DNA from: Alphaproteobacteria bacterium
Lineage (GTDB): Bacteria; Pseudomonadota; Alphaproteobacteria; UBA8366
DNA: 64,000 bases
Assembly: GCA_028281325.1 (NCBI GenBank)
Contig: JANQKC010000009.1
Location: 124,001 to 188,000 of the forward strand
Direction: 5' to 3'
Position 1 is the stretch's first letter, and the number at the start of each line of letters is the position of its first letter. Under the pieces are notes generated by a model. The model had not been told where the DNA came from. It was given only the letters and a program-made list of their open reading frames with translations, and did not search any database. Below, piece by piece: positions 1 through 8,169 of this stretch. The position numbers and the translations under genes are program-made.

Positions 1-234
1 CGCCACGGGAACGGCCGGCGCCGGCGGTTCGGCGACCGCAACCGGTGGCGGCGTCGCGGCCCGCGCCTTGGTGCTGAGGCTGACACGTAGCAGCGGCACC
101 TCCACGCCCGGGGTTGACGGCAGGTCGAAGGTCACGGCAGAGACGAGCAGGACGTTGACGCCCACGGACAGGAGGAGATAGCCGAACCAACGGCTCCCCC
201 TTCCCGTTCCGTAGATGCCGGCCGCCGCTACCAT
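1..234 (-). CDS. tonB: TonB energy transducer, N-terminal part (cut by window edge)
   Basis: Reading the minus strand from the ATG at 234 gives a short basic start, one hydrophobic segment at about residues 18-38 (YLLLSVGVNVLLVSAVTF) and then a Pro/Ala/Val-rich stretch (ATPPPVAVAEPPAPAVPVA). This is the layout of TonB: an inner-membrane anchor followed by a periplasm-spanning proline-rich linker. The C-terminal domain that would touch the receptor lies beyond the window. Its start overlaps the stop of the heme receptor by 7 bp, so the two are probably translationally coupled. TonB passes proton-motive energy from ExbB-ExbD to outer-membrane receptors. The family call rests only on this layout and the neighbour. 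Confidence 0.72.
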   Translation of the reverse strand, partial: MVAAAGIYGTGRGSRWFGYLLLSVGVNVLLVSAVTFDLPSTPGVEVPLLRVSLSTKARAATPPPVAVAEPPAPAVPVA

Positions 235-2264
235 TTATAGGCCAGTCGAACGTTATAGCTTCGGCCTTCCTCTTTCAGCGTGCTGAACCGCCTGGAATAG
301 GATTTGTCGGTCACATTGGATACCGCGAAGTCGAGCGTGAGCGTATCCAGATGCGGCCGATCCGGTGTCCAGCGGTAGTAGATATCATAGACCGAGTAAC
401 CCGACGTTTCGGTTTCACCGCTGCCGACCCGGCTGTTGGCGGCGGCGAAACGGCCGCGCACGCCGAACAGGCTGTCGATCTGACGCACCTGGTAATTCAG
501 ATCTGCAACCAGCGTCAGCGGCACATTGTTGGAGAGATACTCGCCAGTGTCGTCATTTTCGGCCTCGACATACGAAAGGCCGAGCTTCGCCGTGACCGGA
601 TAGAATTGGTATTCGCCGTCGATCTCGAATCCCATCAGCCGCGCATTCGGGATGTTGAGGTTCCGCGTCGTGCCGGCGGCGGTATCGACCTCCTGCGTGA
701 TGAAATCATCGCCTTCGCTGAGGAACCACGACCCCTTGACGCGAATCTGATCTGTTTCGCCGAGAATACCGTCAAAGTTGACGCCCGCGCCCACCTCGTA
801 GGTCGTCACGGTCTCGGGCTTCAAGTCTGGGTTGGGGACGAAGAAGTTATCCGGAAAGACGAAGGGAATGCCGGGGAAATGACGCCCGGAGGCATAAATC
901 TCCGTCAGATTCGGTGCGCGGAACGCCCTCGATACGCTGCCGAACACCATCAGGTTCGGGATCGGCAGATAGCTTGCGGCGATCTTCGGCGAGATTTCCT
1001 GCTCGTCCTGGGAATTGCCATTCTCGTCGCTGCTGCTGTAAGAGTCGAAACGCGCTGCGGGGATGATCAGGAATTTGCCGACCGGCGTTTCGAGCGAAAC
1101 CTCATCCTGCAGGTAGAAACCGTAATTGGTTGCATCCGCATTCGGCACACCGGGGCGGGTGCCGGCGTTGGAGAGCGTGCCAGTCTGATCGTCACGGTAG
1201 ATCTCGAAACCGTATGACAGCGTATGGCGGTGGCTGTCGCCAAAGGCGAACACCGTCTGATTGTCCAGCGTGAACCCAAGAGTCTCAAGCTCACGCGTCT
1301 GCTCACGCCCTGCATTCGTGCCGGTGAGATCCCGCTCCTCGACGGTGACATCGTTGTAATAGAGATGCAGCTTTGGCTTCAGCCAGTTGTTACCGGGGTC
1401 GTCGAACGCATACTTCAGCGCAAACTGGTTGTCGTGGACCTCCTTATCCACGATCGGATTCGAGGCGGAAATGGTTCCGGAGCCGTTGTTCGGCTCCCGC
1501 CCGTCATTGGTAAGCCCCTGATACAGGAACTGCAGCGTGTTGACGTCGTTGAAGGTGTATCCAAGCTTGAGGTTGCCCGAGACCAGGTTGTCTTCCGTCT
1601 CCAACTTGTTGCCGTCACCCAGCCAGATGTCATCGGACTGCCGCACCCCGATCGATCCGATGATGTCCCAGCCGCCGCTTCGTGCGTAGGCCGCCGCGGT
1701 CGGCGCAATTTCATGATTGCCGGTGCGGTAGCCCATCGCCGTCAAGGCGCCATATGTCTCTCCTGGCTCCAGCAGGTCGGCGGCGTCCTTGGTTTCGAAC
1801 GCCACCACGCCGCCGATCGCACCACCGCCGTAAATCGCCGATGCCGAGCCCTTGACGACCTCGACCCGTTTCAGGAGCGCGGGATCAAGAAAGAAGCGGC
1901 CGTCATGCGCCGATTCAAAATTCTGCCGCCGGCCGTCGATCAGCGTGACGATGGCTTCGTCGTCGAACCCGCGGATCGAAATCGTCTGATTGTTCCGCCG
2001 CGGGCCGCCATCCACCTCGACGCCCGGCGTGAACTGCAACAGGTCGCCGATATCCCCCGACGTGGCGTTTCCGGGCGCGTCCGCCTCGACACTGTTCGTC
2101 ATCGCGGGGACTTCGAAGGCCGATTGCGGGCTGCGGGTGGCGTAGACGGTGATCGTGTCCAAAGAAATCGACGGCGCGGCCCCTTGATCCTGGGCAAGCG
2201 CGGGAACGACACCGCCGATCGGAACGAGAACGCCCAGGCAGGCGCGGAACAGCATTTGACGCAT
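228..2264 (-). CDS. TonB-dependent outer-membrane heme/hemoglobin receptor
   Basis: A 678-residue protein with a signal peptide (ends near ALAQ), a plug domain at about 40-160 (PGVEVDGG, ISIRGFDD, RVEVVKGSASAIYGGGAIGG) and a C-terminal beta-barrel ending in aromatic-lysine-tryptophan (RLAYKW). The heme-receptor signature is visible: a FRAP box at 448-451, an NPDL box at 478-481, and a histidine (His462) between them, where heme receptors carry an axial heme-binding His. It should import heme across the outer membrane. The ATG at 2264 is preferred over an upstream TTG because an AAAAGG ribosome site lies about 9 bases before it. It sits between hemP and tonB on the same strand, under a likely Fur box. 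Whether the ligand is free heme or a heme protein cannot be told. Confidence 0.9.
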   Translation of the reverse strand: MRQMLFRACLGVLVPIGGVVPALAQDQGAAPSISLDTITVYATRSPQSAFEVPAMTNSVEADAPGNATSGDIGDLLQFTPGVEVDGGPRRNNQTISIRGFDDEAIVTLIDGRRQNFESAHDGRFFLDPALLKRVEVVKGSASAIYGGGAIGGVVAFETKDAADLLEPGETYGALTAMGYRTGNHEIAPTAAAYARSGGWDIIGSIGVRQSDDIWLGDGNKLETEDNLVSGNLKLGYTFNDVNTLQFLYQGLTNDGREPNNGSGTISASNPIVDKEVHDNQFALKYAFDDPGNNWLKPKLHLYYNDVTVEERDLTGTNAGREQTRELETLGFTLDNQTVFAFGDSHRHTLSYGFEIYRDDQTGTLSNAGTRPGVPNADATNYGFYLQDEVSLETPVGKFLIIPAARFDSYSSSDENGNSQDEQEISPKIAASYLPIPNLMVFGSVSRAFRAPNLTEIYASGRHFPGIPFVFPDNFFVPNPDLKPETVTTYEVGAGVNFDGILGETDQIRVKGSWFLSEGDDFITQEVDTAAGTTRNLNIPNARLMGFEIDGEYQFYPVTAKLGLSYVEAENDDTGEYLSNNVPLTLVADLNYQVRQIDSLFGVRGRFAAANSRVGSGETETSGYSVYDIYYRWTPDRPHLDTLTLDFAVSNVTDKSYSRRFSTLKEEGRSYNVRLAYKW

Positions 2265-2343
2265 TACAAGCAACCTTTTCTTGGTGGTCGCCGTTGCTTG
2301 CTGCCTGGCTGCCGTGCGGGTGGCTGGGTGGCGGGCTACTGGC

Positions 2344-2517
2344 TTATTTGGTTAGGATCAACTTACCGTTTCCGGTAAGGCGTAGTTTGTACTCCGCGCG
2401 CTCATGGATGATGGTCAGTTCCTTGCCGTGACGAAACAGATCGCTGCTCTGCAATCGTCCATCGACGATCACGACCTCGCGTTTCGCATTACCGGATGCG
2501 GTCTCATTGTCCGACAC
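2344..2517 (-). CDS. hemP: HemP/HmuP family small heme-uptake protein
   Basis: A 57-residue protein. Its C-terminal half carries the HemP signature: GRLQSSDLFRHGKELTIIHE followed by YKLRLTGNGKLILTK at the very end. HemP/HmuP proteins are small and are encoded beside heme receptors; in some proteobacteria they act as positive regulators of receptor expression. The only reasonable start in this frame is a GTG at 2517, because there is an in-frame stop upstream and no ATG. It lies 79 bases upstream of the receptor on the same strand and 53 bases downstream of a Fur-type palindrome. The family call is firm; the regulatory role is taken from the family. Confidence 0.88.
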   Translation of the reverse strand: MSDNETASGNAKREVVIVDGRLQSSDLFRHGKELTIIHERAEYKLRLTGNGKLILTK

Positions 2518-2570
2518 GGGGCTTTCAGTCCATTTTTCGCAAGAGATGAAGGACTTACCTTCTTAATTAA

Positions 2571-2585
2571 GAATGATTATCAATC
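2571..2585 (-). promoter_or_regulatory. Fur-type iron-responsive operator (7-1-7 inverted repeat)
   Basis: GAATGATTATCAATC is a 7-1-7 inverted repeat with 6 of 7 positions matching and strong likeness to the classical Fur box core (AATGATTATCA). It lies about 55 bases upstream of the GTG of hemP, where it would overlap the promoter of hemP-receptor-tonB. Expected behaviour is repression when iron is replete. Alphaproteobacteria may use Fur, Irr or RirA; the sequence looks most like Fur. Confidence 0.72.
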
Positions 2586-2666
2586 ACAATATAGAGAGTC
2601 AACGATATTGTTGCGAGGCGTTCGCAAATATAAGAAATCGGCACCGGGTCGAGATGGCTCTCGGCG

Positions 2667-3455
2667 TTACCGCACGCGTTTACTCTGGAAATCCGGCGTG
2701 CGTTTCTCGCGGAAGGCGTTACCGCCCTCCTTCGACTCTTCGGTCAGGTAATACAGCGATGTGGCCTCGAAACCGAGCGCCGCGATACCACGGATATGGT
2801 CGGTGTCCGCGTTGAAACTGCGCTTCGCGATGGCGATGGCGGTGGGGCTCCGTTCGGCGATTTCGGCGCACCATCGGTCGACCTCGGCGTCGAGCTGGTC
2901 GTCCGGCACCACTTTGTTCACCAGGCCCATGGCCTCCGCTTCCTGCGCGGTGTAGCGGCGGCAGAGATACCAGATCTCGCGCGCCTTCTTTTCGCCGACC
3001 ACGCGCGCCAGATAGGCCGTGCCGAACCCGGGATCGACCGAGCCGACCTTCGGGCCGACCTGGCCGAAGATCGCGCTTTCGGCGGCGATCGTCATGTCGC
3101 AGACCGTCGCCAGCACGTTGCCGCCGCCGATCGAATAGCCGCGCACCTTGGCGATCACCGGCACCGGCACCTCGCGCATCGCCGCATGGATTTCCTCGAC
3201 CGGCACCTTCAAAATGCCCCGTCCCTGCCGCTCGCCCGACCCCTTGGACTGCTGGTCGCCGCCGGTGCAGAAGGCGCGGTCGCCCGCCCCCGTCAGCACG
3301 ATGGCGCAGTTCTCCCGATTCCAACCGCCGCGTTTGATCGCATCGATCAGTTCCTCATAGGTTTGCGCCCGCAGCGAATTGTACCGTTCCGGCCGGTTCA
3401 GCGTAATCGTCGCGACGCGGTTCTTCTCTTCGAACAAGAGGTCTTCGTATTCCAT
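2667..3455 (-). CDS. Crotonase-family acyl-CoA hydrolase/hydratase, BadI/MenB-like
   Basis: A 262-residue enoyl-CoA hydratase/isomerase superfamily protein: NRPERYNSLRAQTYEEL at the N-terminus, AGDRAFCTGGDQ, the oxyanion-hole region GYSIGGGNVLATVCDMTIA and FGQVGPKVGSVDPGFGTAYL. The run VVGEKKAREIWYLCRRYTAQ, followed by EAEAMGLVNKVVP, and ERSPTAIAIAKRSFN are hallmarks of the branch holding MenB (naphthoyl-CoA synthase) and BadI (2-ketocyclohexanecarboxyl-CoA hydrolase). From memory the fit to BadI is close along the whole length. BadI opens an alicyclic ring in anaerobic benzoate/cyclohexanecarboxylate degradation. No other ring-degradation or menaquinone gene is nearby, so the substrate is open. 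Confidence 0.8.
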   Translation of the reverse strand: MEYEDLLFEEKNRVATITLNRPERYNSLRAQTYEELIDAIKRGGWNRENCAIVLTGAGDRAFCTGGDQQSKGSGERQGRGILKVPVEEIHAAMREVPVPVIAKVRGYSIGGGNVLATVCDMTIAAESAIFGQVGPKVGSVDPGFGTAYLARVVGEKKAREIWYLCRRYTAQEAEAMGLVNKVVPDDQLDAEVDRWCAEIAERSPTAIAIAKRSFNADTDHIRGIAALGFEATSLYYLTEESKEGGNAFREKRTPDFQSKRVR

Positions 3456-3815
3456 GGCGTGTCTCGCTTTCCATCGCGCAATTGAAGGCTGTTAGGGCGC
3501 AGCTTGTCCTGCACTCTATCCGGCGGGGATCGCGGCGGGCAACTAGGCCGCATCGAACCCACCGCCTTGCACGGGAATGGACGATCGGATGGATTTCAGG
3601 CTGTCCCGCGCCGCCGCCATCCGATGAAGGCGACGCCGTCGGCGCCCGCGTCGCAACCCCCGGGACCTTCCGGCAGCGCGCGCCGGAACGCAGACCGCAA
3701 TGAGAAGGAAAACAGCGGCGCCGACAGACCGCGTTCGATCATCCGCCGGAAGGAAGGAAGGTGGGGGACGAGCGCCGCGAAACCTCGTCCCCCGGTAGCC
3801 GAAAGAATACGCGCT
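3456..3815. other. Intergenic region with no convincing gene
   Basis: About 360 bases between the start of the crotonase and the stop of the P460 cytochrome, both on the minus strand. It should hold the crotonase promoter. Reading frames here lack a plausible start with ribosome site and show no recognisable protein. I see no clear operator or terminator. Confidence 0.5.
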
Positions 3816-4760
3816 TTAACGGTACTCTTCCGGCAAGAACAACATGGAATCCTGTTCCTCGGCCACGGTCATGTGGCATTCGATACAGAATTTCATGTTC
3901 TTGGCGTTGCGCCCTTTGGTCTCGCCGAAGAACGATCCATTCGGCATGACCATGGCGTATTTCCAATCACCGCTCTCCGTGTTCCAGCCCGCGCCCATCT
4001 TGCGCATGACGAACAGCGGACCGACCCCGATCTTGCCGTCCGGCGTTACGGTGAAGCTGTCTTTAAACAAGTAGGACCCTTCCGGCATTCGGCCGGCCTT
4101 CTCGAACCTGCCATAGGCCCTCGCCGTTTCGTTGGCGTAGTTCTGGACAAATCGCCCCCCATGGGTCGCCGATTGATAGGCAACCTTGCTGTAGCGTTTG
4201 GTGCTGCTGTAGCTCGACGCTACGGCGATTCCGGACTTCGCATAGGCCGCCTTCATCTCGGTGATGATACAGTCATAGGCCGCTTGCGCTTCGGCTGCCG
4301 ACAGCTCTACCGGCGCGGCGCCACCGCACGGATTGCACGGGTTCTTGGCTGCACACGGGTTGCAGGCTTTTTTCGCCGCGCAAGGATTGCACAAGGCCGC
4401 CTTCTGCAGCCGCGGAACGGCGCAGCGCGCACTATAGGCTGCCGCCGCACCGGCACAGGGATTACACGGATTGGCGCCGCAGGGGTTGCAAGGATTCTTC
4501 GCCGCACAGGGATTGCACGCCCGCTTGGCCGCACACGGATTACATGGGTTTTTCGCCGCGCAAGGATTGCAGGCTTTCTTCGCGGCGCAAGGATTCGCCG
4601 CCCGTTTCGCCGCACATGGGTTCACGGCCTTTTTTACCGCGCAGGGGTTCGCCTGCGCCGTCTTGATGATGACCGAATCGCTGGCAATGGCTCCCGCCAC
4701 GCCAAGCGCTATCGCGACTGGAATAACGGTCGACGACAGCATTGTCCCCTTCGTTTGCAT
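3816..4760 (-). CDS. Cytochrome P460-family protein with Cys-rich NPC-repeat domain
   Basis: A 314-residue exported protein. The start at 4760 has GGAGGA five bases upstream, which beats an in-frame ATG 24 bases earlier. A signal peptide (about 1-37) ends in AQA. Residues 38-145 are a low-complexity domain with 15 NPC motifs, mostly as NPCAAKKAC, NPCAAKNPCNPC or NPCAAKRAC units. Residues 150-314 look like cytochrome P460: YDCIITEMKAAYAKSG, a central GSYLFKDSF/MRKMGAGWN region, and a c-type heme site CIECH at 292-296 near the end. P460 proteins are periplasmic heme enzymes with a Lys-heme cross-link that oxidise hydroxylamine or NO. The function of the NPC repeat is unknown to me; metal binding or disulfide scaffolding are guesses. 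A cytochrome c gene is transcribed divergently. Confidence 0.82.
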   Translation of the reverse strand: MQTKGTMLSSTVIPVAIALGVAGAIASDSVIIKTAQANPCAVKKAVNPCAAKRAANPCAAKKACNPCAAKNPCNPCAAKRACNPCAAKNPCNPCGANPCNPCAGAAAAYSARCAVPRLQKAALCNPCAAKKACNPCAAKNPCNPCGGAAPVELSAAEAQAAYDCIITEMKAAYAKSGIAVASSYSSTKRYSKVAYQSATHGGRFVQNYANETARAYGRFEKAGRMPEGSYLFKDSFTVTPDGKIGVGPLFVMRKMGAGWNTESGDWKYAMVMPNGSFFGETKGRNAKNMKFCIECHMTVAEEQDSMLFLPEEYR

Positions 4761-5059
4761 GAATTCCTCCGCCCAGTAGCCCATCCTTTCCGGGGCCGCC
4801 CCTTTTTATTTTTTGAATGAAGCCCCAATAGCCTACTGCCGATTGCCGTCGTCCATGCCTCAATCTTGGTCACGTGGCTGTGAGGCCGCGGCATTCCCCG
4901 TGCGCGGCCCTTCGCCGCACAAAAAGCGCTGGTGTTTCGCGCGAATTTAAAGATATTTGTTCGCGTTAAAGGAAAATTAGGTGGCTACCCTGATCCTATA
5001 GCCGCGGTCCTTGGGGCCCCGCCGCGGCGGTTCGATCGGGAACCAAACAGGAGAACGGA
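4761..5059. promoter_or_regulatory. Divergent promoter region between P460 and cytochrome c genes
   Basis: About 300 bases between two divergent heme-protein genes. It must contain both promoters. An AT-rich patch near 4945-4985 (gaatttaaagatatttg and nearby) is the best promoter candidate. I could not find an Fnr, NnrR or Fur palindrome. Confidence 0.45.
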
Positions 5060-5479
5060 ATGACACGCTCGATTACAGGACTGGTCGCCAGCGCGGCAAT
5101 TGCTGGTTTTATGGTCGCCAGCCCCGCCAGCGCGGCGGAAGGCGATGTTGCCAAAGGCGAGAGAACCTACAAAACGAAATGCAGAAGCTGCCATGCGGTC
5201 AAGCCGGATGTGAAACGGGTCGGCCCCTCCCTCTTCGCGATCATGGGACGCAAATGCGGCACCGCGCCGAAAACGCGTTTCTCGAAGGGCTATAAGGCCG
5301 CGTGCGAGGCGAAATCGTTCACCTGGGACGAGGCGTCCATCGACGCGTACATCAAGGACCCGGCCGGATACATGTCGGAGTTGGCCGGCAAGAAAGTCTC
5401 GTCGCCGATGCGCGCGGTGCGGATCAGGAAAGAGTCAGATCGCGTCAATATCATCGCGTATTTGAAAACACTCAAGTAA
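5060..5479 (+). CDS. Class I (c2-type) cytochrome c, periplasmic
   Basis: A 139-residue protein with a signal peptide (1-26, ending ASA-AEG) and one heme attachment site, CRSCH, at 41-45. The C-terminal part has SSPMRAV, with Met117 as probable axial ligand, and ends in the typical helix DRVNIIAYLKTLK. It should be a soluble periplasmic electron carrier. It faces the cytochrome P460 gene, so it is a plausible electron acceptor for it, but that is inference from position. A GGAG ribosome site lies a few bases before the ATG. Confidence 0.9.
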   Translation: MTRSITGLVASAAIAGFMVASPASAAEGDVAKGERTYKTKCRSCHAVKPDVKRVGPSLFAIMGRKCGTAPKTRFSKGYKAACEAKSFTWDEASIDAYIKDPAGYMSELAGKKVSSPMRAVRIRKESDRVNIIAYLKTLK

Positions 5480-5486
5480 GCGCGGA

Positions 5487-6662
5487 TCAGGGCGGCAGCT
5501 CGAGCCGCCGCCCATTCCACCGTCTGCTCAACCCCCATATACAGACACCCGCGAGCGCCGACATGACGGTCATCAGCAGATAGGCCTGAGCGCCGAACGC
5601 CGCGTAGGCGACTCCGGACAGCGGCACGGCAATCGCAATCGCGGCCCCCATAGCGAGCGCGTTGTAGAAGCTTTGCGCGGTCGCCGACATGCCGACCGGC
5701 GCAGCCCGCGAAACGAAACTCATCGCCGCCAAATGAGCGGCCCCGAAGGTCAGCGCGTGCAGCGCTTGCGCAACGACCAAGACGGCTAGGTCCGTGCTGG
5801 CCGCGAGCAACGTCCACCGGAGGACACCGGCGAGAGCCGCCAGCGCCATCAAAGGCATCAACCCGAAACGGTCGATCAATCGGGCGCCGAAGGCGAACAG
5901 GATAATCTCCGCTACGACGCCCTCGGCCCACAGCAACCCGATCACCTGTTCGCTGATCCCAGCGTCGCGCCAGTTCAGAGTGCCGAAGGCGTAGAGCACC
6001 GCGTGGCTGCCCGCATTGAACGACATGGCCAGAATGAACAGCAGCATGACCGGGTGCAGCGCCAAGCGCCAAACCACGCCGCGCCTTCCCTGCCTGACCG
6101 TCTCGGCCCGCGTGTCGGGAAGGAAACACCCCACCGACACGCTGAAAACCGCCAACGCCAAGATCGCCCAAAGGATCGCATCCTCGCCCCACCAGCCGAG
6201 CAAGACGCCGCCGAGGAACGACGTGAAGATAAAACTCACAGAACCCCAGAGCCGCACCCGGCCGTAGTCGGTATAGCCCCGCGACGCGTTCAGCATGGTC
6301 AGGCTGTCGCCGACCGGGTTTACCGCGCTGTTGAAAATCGCGACGACCATGGCAACGGCCAGGATCTGCCAGAATCCATCGGCAAACAGGTACAACGCGT
6401 ATCCGGCCGCCACGCCGGCCAGCAACAGGACGACCAGACGTTTGCGCTCGCCGCTACGGTCCGCGATCTGCGCGATGACCGGCGTCGTCCCGATACTGAT
6501 CCATCGCCCGACCGACAGAACGAGCCCGATCTCGACCGGCCCCAAACCGCGGCTCTGCAACCAGACGGGCCAATAGGGCATGACCACGCCGACCAGGGCG
6601 AAAACGGCGAAGTAATAGGACGCCAGCCGAGTCGAGAGCCACGGCGGCCGCTTACCGGTCAT
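5487..6662 (-). CDS. MFS transporter, HcaT/PPP-transporter-like
   Basis: A 391-residue membrane protein with about twelve hydrophobic segments. The N-terminal region (PYWPVWLQSRGLGPVEIGLVL) and the loop YGRVRLWGSVSFI resemble the HcaT/LacY-like branch of the major facilitator superfamily, which includes phenylpropionate and nucleoside permeases. Its start lies 19 bases after the stop of the FAD oxidoreductase on the same strand, so the two form an operon. The transporter may bring in the oxidoreductase substrate. The substrate itself is unknown. Confidence 0.82.
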   Translation of the reverse strand: MTGKRPPWLSTRLASYYFAVFALVGVVMPYWPVWLQSRGLGPVEIGLVLSVGRWISIGTTPVIAQIADRSGERKRLVVLLLAGVAAGYALYLFADGFWQILAVAMVVAIFNSAVNPVGDSLTMLNASRGYTDYGRVRLWGSVSFIFTSFLGGVLLGWWGEDAILWAILALAVFSVSVGCFLPDTRAETVRQGRRGVVWRLALHPVMLLFILAMSFNAGSHAVLYAFGTLNWRDAGISEQVIGLLWAEGVVAEIILFAFGARLIDRFGLMPLMALAALAGVLRWTLLAASTDLAVLVVAQALHALTFGAAHLAAMSFVSRAAPVGMSATAQSFYNALAMGAAIAIAVPLSGVAYAAFGAQAYLLMTVMSALAGVCIWGLSRRWNGRRLELPP

Positions 6663-6681
6663 CCAGCTCAGGCGCCATGGG

Positions 6682-7869
6682 TCACGAGATCGAGCCGACG
6701 CCGTAGGACCCGGTCAACAGCTTGCCCTCGGCAAAACGGCTGAGCCGGTAGCCGCTGATGTCGACATCGGTTTCCTGGCCCAGGATGGTCTGCGCCAGGA
6801 CCTTGCCGACCATGGGCGACAGCTTGAAGCCGTGACCCGAAAACCCGTAGGCGATATGCAGGCCGTCGATCCCGTCGACCGGCCCCAAGACCGGGTTCCA
6901 ATCCGGCGGAATATCGTACGGACCGCACCAGGAATCGACCAACTGCGCCTGGGCGAAGTCGGGCATCCGGTGCGCGATTTGGCCGCCCTGCAGTAACACG
7001 AAATCGTCGGAAACGTTTTCGTCCAGCGAGTCCAGCCGATCCAGCGGATCGCCATGATCGCCGGTGCCCACCAACACCACACCGCCCGACGCCGGGCGGA
7101 AATACATCTTGTTCTCGACCGTGAGATCTTTGACGATCGGCAGTTCCCGCTCATAGGGATCATCGGTCCGAAATGTCAGCACGATATGTTTCGATACTTC
7201 CAACGGCAGATGCAGGTCCAGCCAACCGGCCAACGCCGCGGTCCACGGTCCGATGGCGAACAACACCGTCCCCGCCTCGATGTCGCCCTTGGTGGTCCGG
7301 ACGCCGGTAATGCGGTCGCCGTCACGCAGGACGCCAGTGACTTGGGTTTCGGTCGATATGTCGACGCCCTTGGCACGGGCGCCGGCCACGAAACCGGTCG
7401 TGGTCAGATACGGGTCGGCATAGCCGGAGACCGGCTCGTAGCCGATCACAGCCGCATCGTCCACATTGAGACGCGGATGGAACTCTCGCGCCTGTTCCTT
7501 TGAAATCTCGTAGGTTTCCGCGCCAATCCCCGACTGCATGCTGAGGTTCCGTGACACGGAATCAGCCATCTTCTCGTCGGCGACGATGATATAGCCGGAC
7601 TCGACCCATCCGCTCGTGGCGTCACCGACGCCGACATAATCCGGAAAATTCCGAAAAATCTCATGCCCTTTGACCGTCAGTTCCGTATTGGTCGGGATCG
7701 AATAGTGACTGCGGCAAATGGCGCAGGACTTCGCGGTGCCGCCGGTGCAAATCTGCCCCTGTTCGATCAGCAGGACCGACCCCGCCCCTAAGTTCTTGAG
7801 ATGAAACGCGCTGGACGCCCCCACAACACCGCCCCCGATAACGATGTGGTCGTAGGATTTATTTGTCAT
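6682..7869 (-). CDS. FAD-dependent oxidoreductase, DAO / sarcosine-oxidase-beta-like
   Basis: A 395-residue flavoenzyme of the D-amino-acid/sarcosine oxidase superfamily. The dinucleotide fold is at the start (DHIVIGGGVVGASSAFHLK) with the acidic residue LLIEQG ending the second strand. Near the C-terminus GLHIAYGFSGHGFKLSPMVG is the typical FAD-contact loop. The ATG at 7869 is chosen because the flavin fold begins right after it; the open frame continues 47 codons upstream without likeness. Such enzymes oxidise N-methyl or secondary amines or D-amino acids. It is followed in an operon by an MFS transporter. Confidence 0.85.
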   Translation of the reverse strand: MTNKSYDHIVIGGGVVGASSAFHLKNLGAGSVLLIEQGQICTGGTAKSCAICRSHYSIPTNTELTVKGHEIFRNFPDYVGVGDATSGWVESGYIIVADEKMADSVSRNLSMQSGIGAETYEISKEQAREFHPRLNVDDAAVIGYEPVSGYADPYLTTTGFVAGARAKGVDISTETQVTGVLRDGDRITGVRTTKGDIEAGTVLFAIGPWTAALAGWLDLHLPLEVSKHIVLTFRTDDPYERELPIVKDLTVENKMYFRPASGGVVLVGTGDHGDPLDRLDSLDENVSDDFVLLQGGQIAHRMPDFAQAQLVDSWCGPYDIPPDWNPVLGPVDGIDGLHIAYGFSGHGFKLSPMVGKVLAQTILGQETDVDISGYRLSRFAEGKLLTGSYGVGSIS

Positions 7870-8169
7870 TCTTGGCCTACCCGATTGCGCAACGGCGACA
7901 GGATTGCCGTGCCGAGCGATGAAAGCGCAATGCGACGGAAAGGAAAAGAAATTTAACTGGCGGCGACGGCAAAAATAGCGGAGAAAATCAGGGGCGGATC
8001 GGGTGGCCATAAGAGCTAACCTGACCGGATAGGTTTAGTTAACTTTCTGATTCAACAACATTAAATACCGCACACCAGGATTGATCCAACTCGGCTCCGG
8101 TTACGCTGACATCTTGGATGCGGTAGGATAGAAGTCCGATAAAACCCGGGCAAAAGGGAAGCGCGACGC
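7870..8169. other. Divergent intergenic region, 300 bases
   Basis: Separates the oxidoreductase operon (minus) from the coiled-coil/OmpA/GTPase cluster (plus) and should hold promoters for both. Apart from one imperfect palindrome, listed separately, I see no gene or defined promoter, and no copy of the palindrome found at 13.8 kb. Confidence 0.5.
8018..8035. promoter_or_regulatory. Candidate operator, imperfect 18-bp palindrome
   Basis: AACCTGACC-GGATAGGTT is a dyad in which 7 of 9 positions pair. It lies between two divergent transcription units. The regulator is unknown and such a dyad can occur by chance. Confidence 0.3.

Noticed and set aside
2404-2751. Plus-strand frame of 115 codons over the hemP region
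   Set aside because: The minus strand encodes a clear HemP here and carries the Fur box; the plus frame has no likeness.
4330-4650. Short DNA repeats that could be taken for a CRISPR array
   Set aside because: The repeats are codon-level repeats of NPCAAK inside a reading frame, with no constant repeat/spacer length.
4471-4779. Plus-strand frame rich in AAQGLQGFF repeats
   Set aside because: It is the antisense reading of the NPC repeat region of the P460 gene.
4761-4784. Upstream ATG as start of the P460 gene
   Set aside because: The downstream ATG at 4760 has a good GGAGGA site and starts a normal signal peptide; the upstream one adds an acidic stretch.
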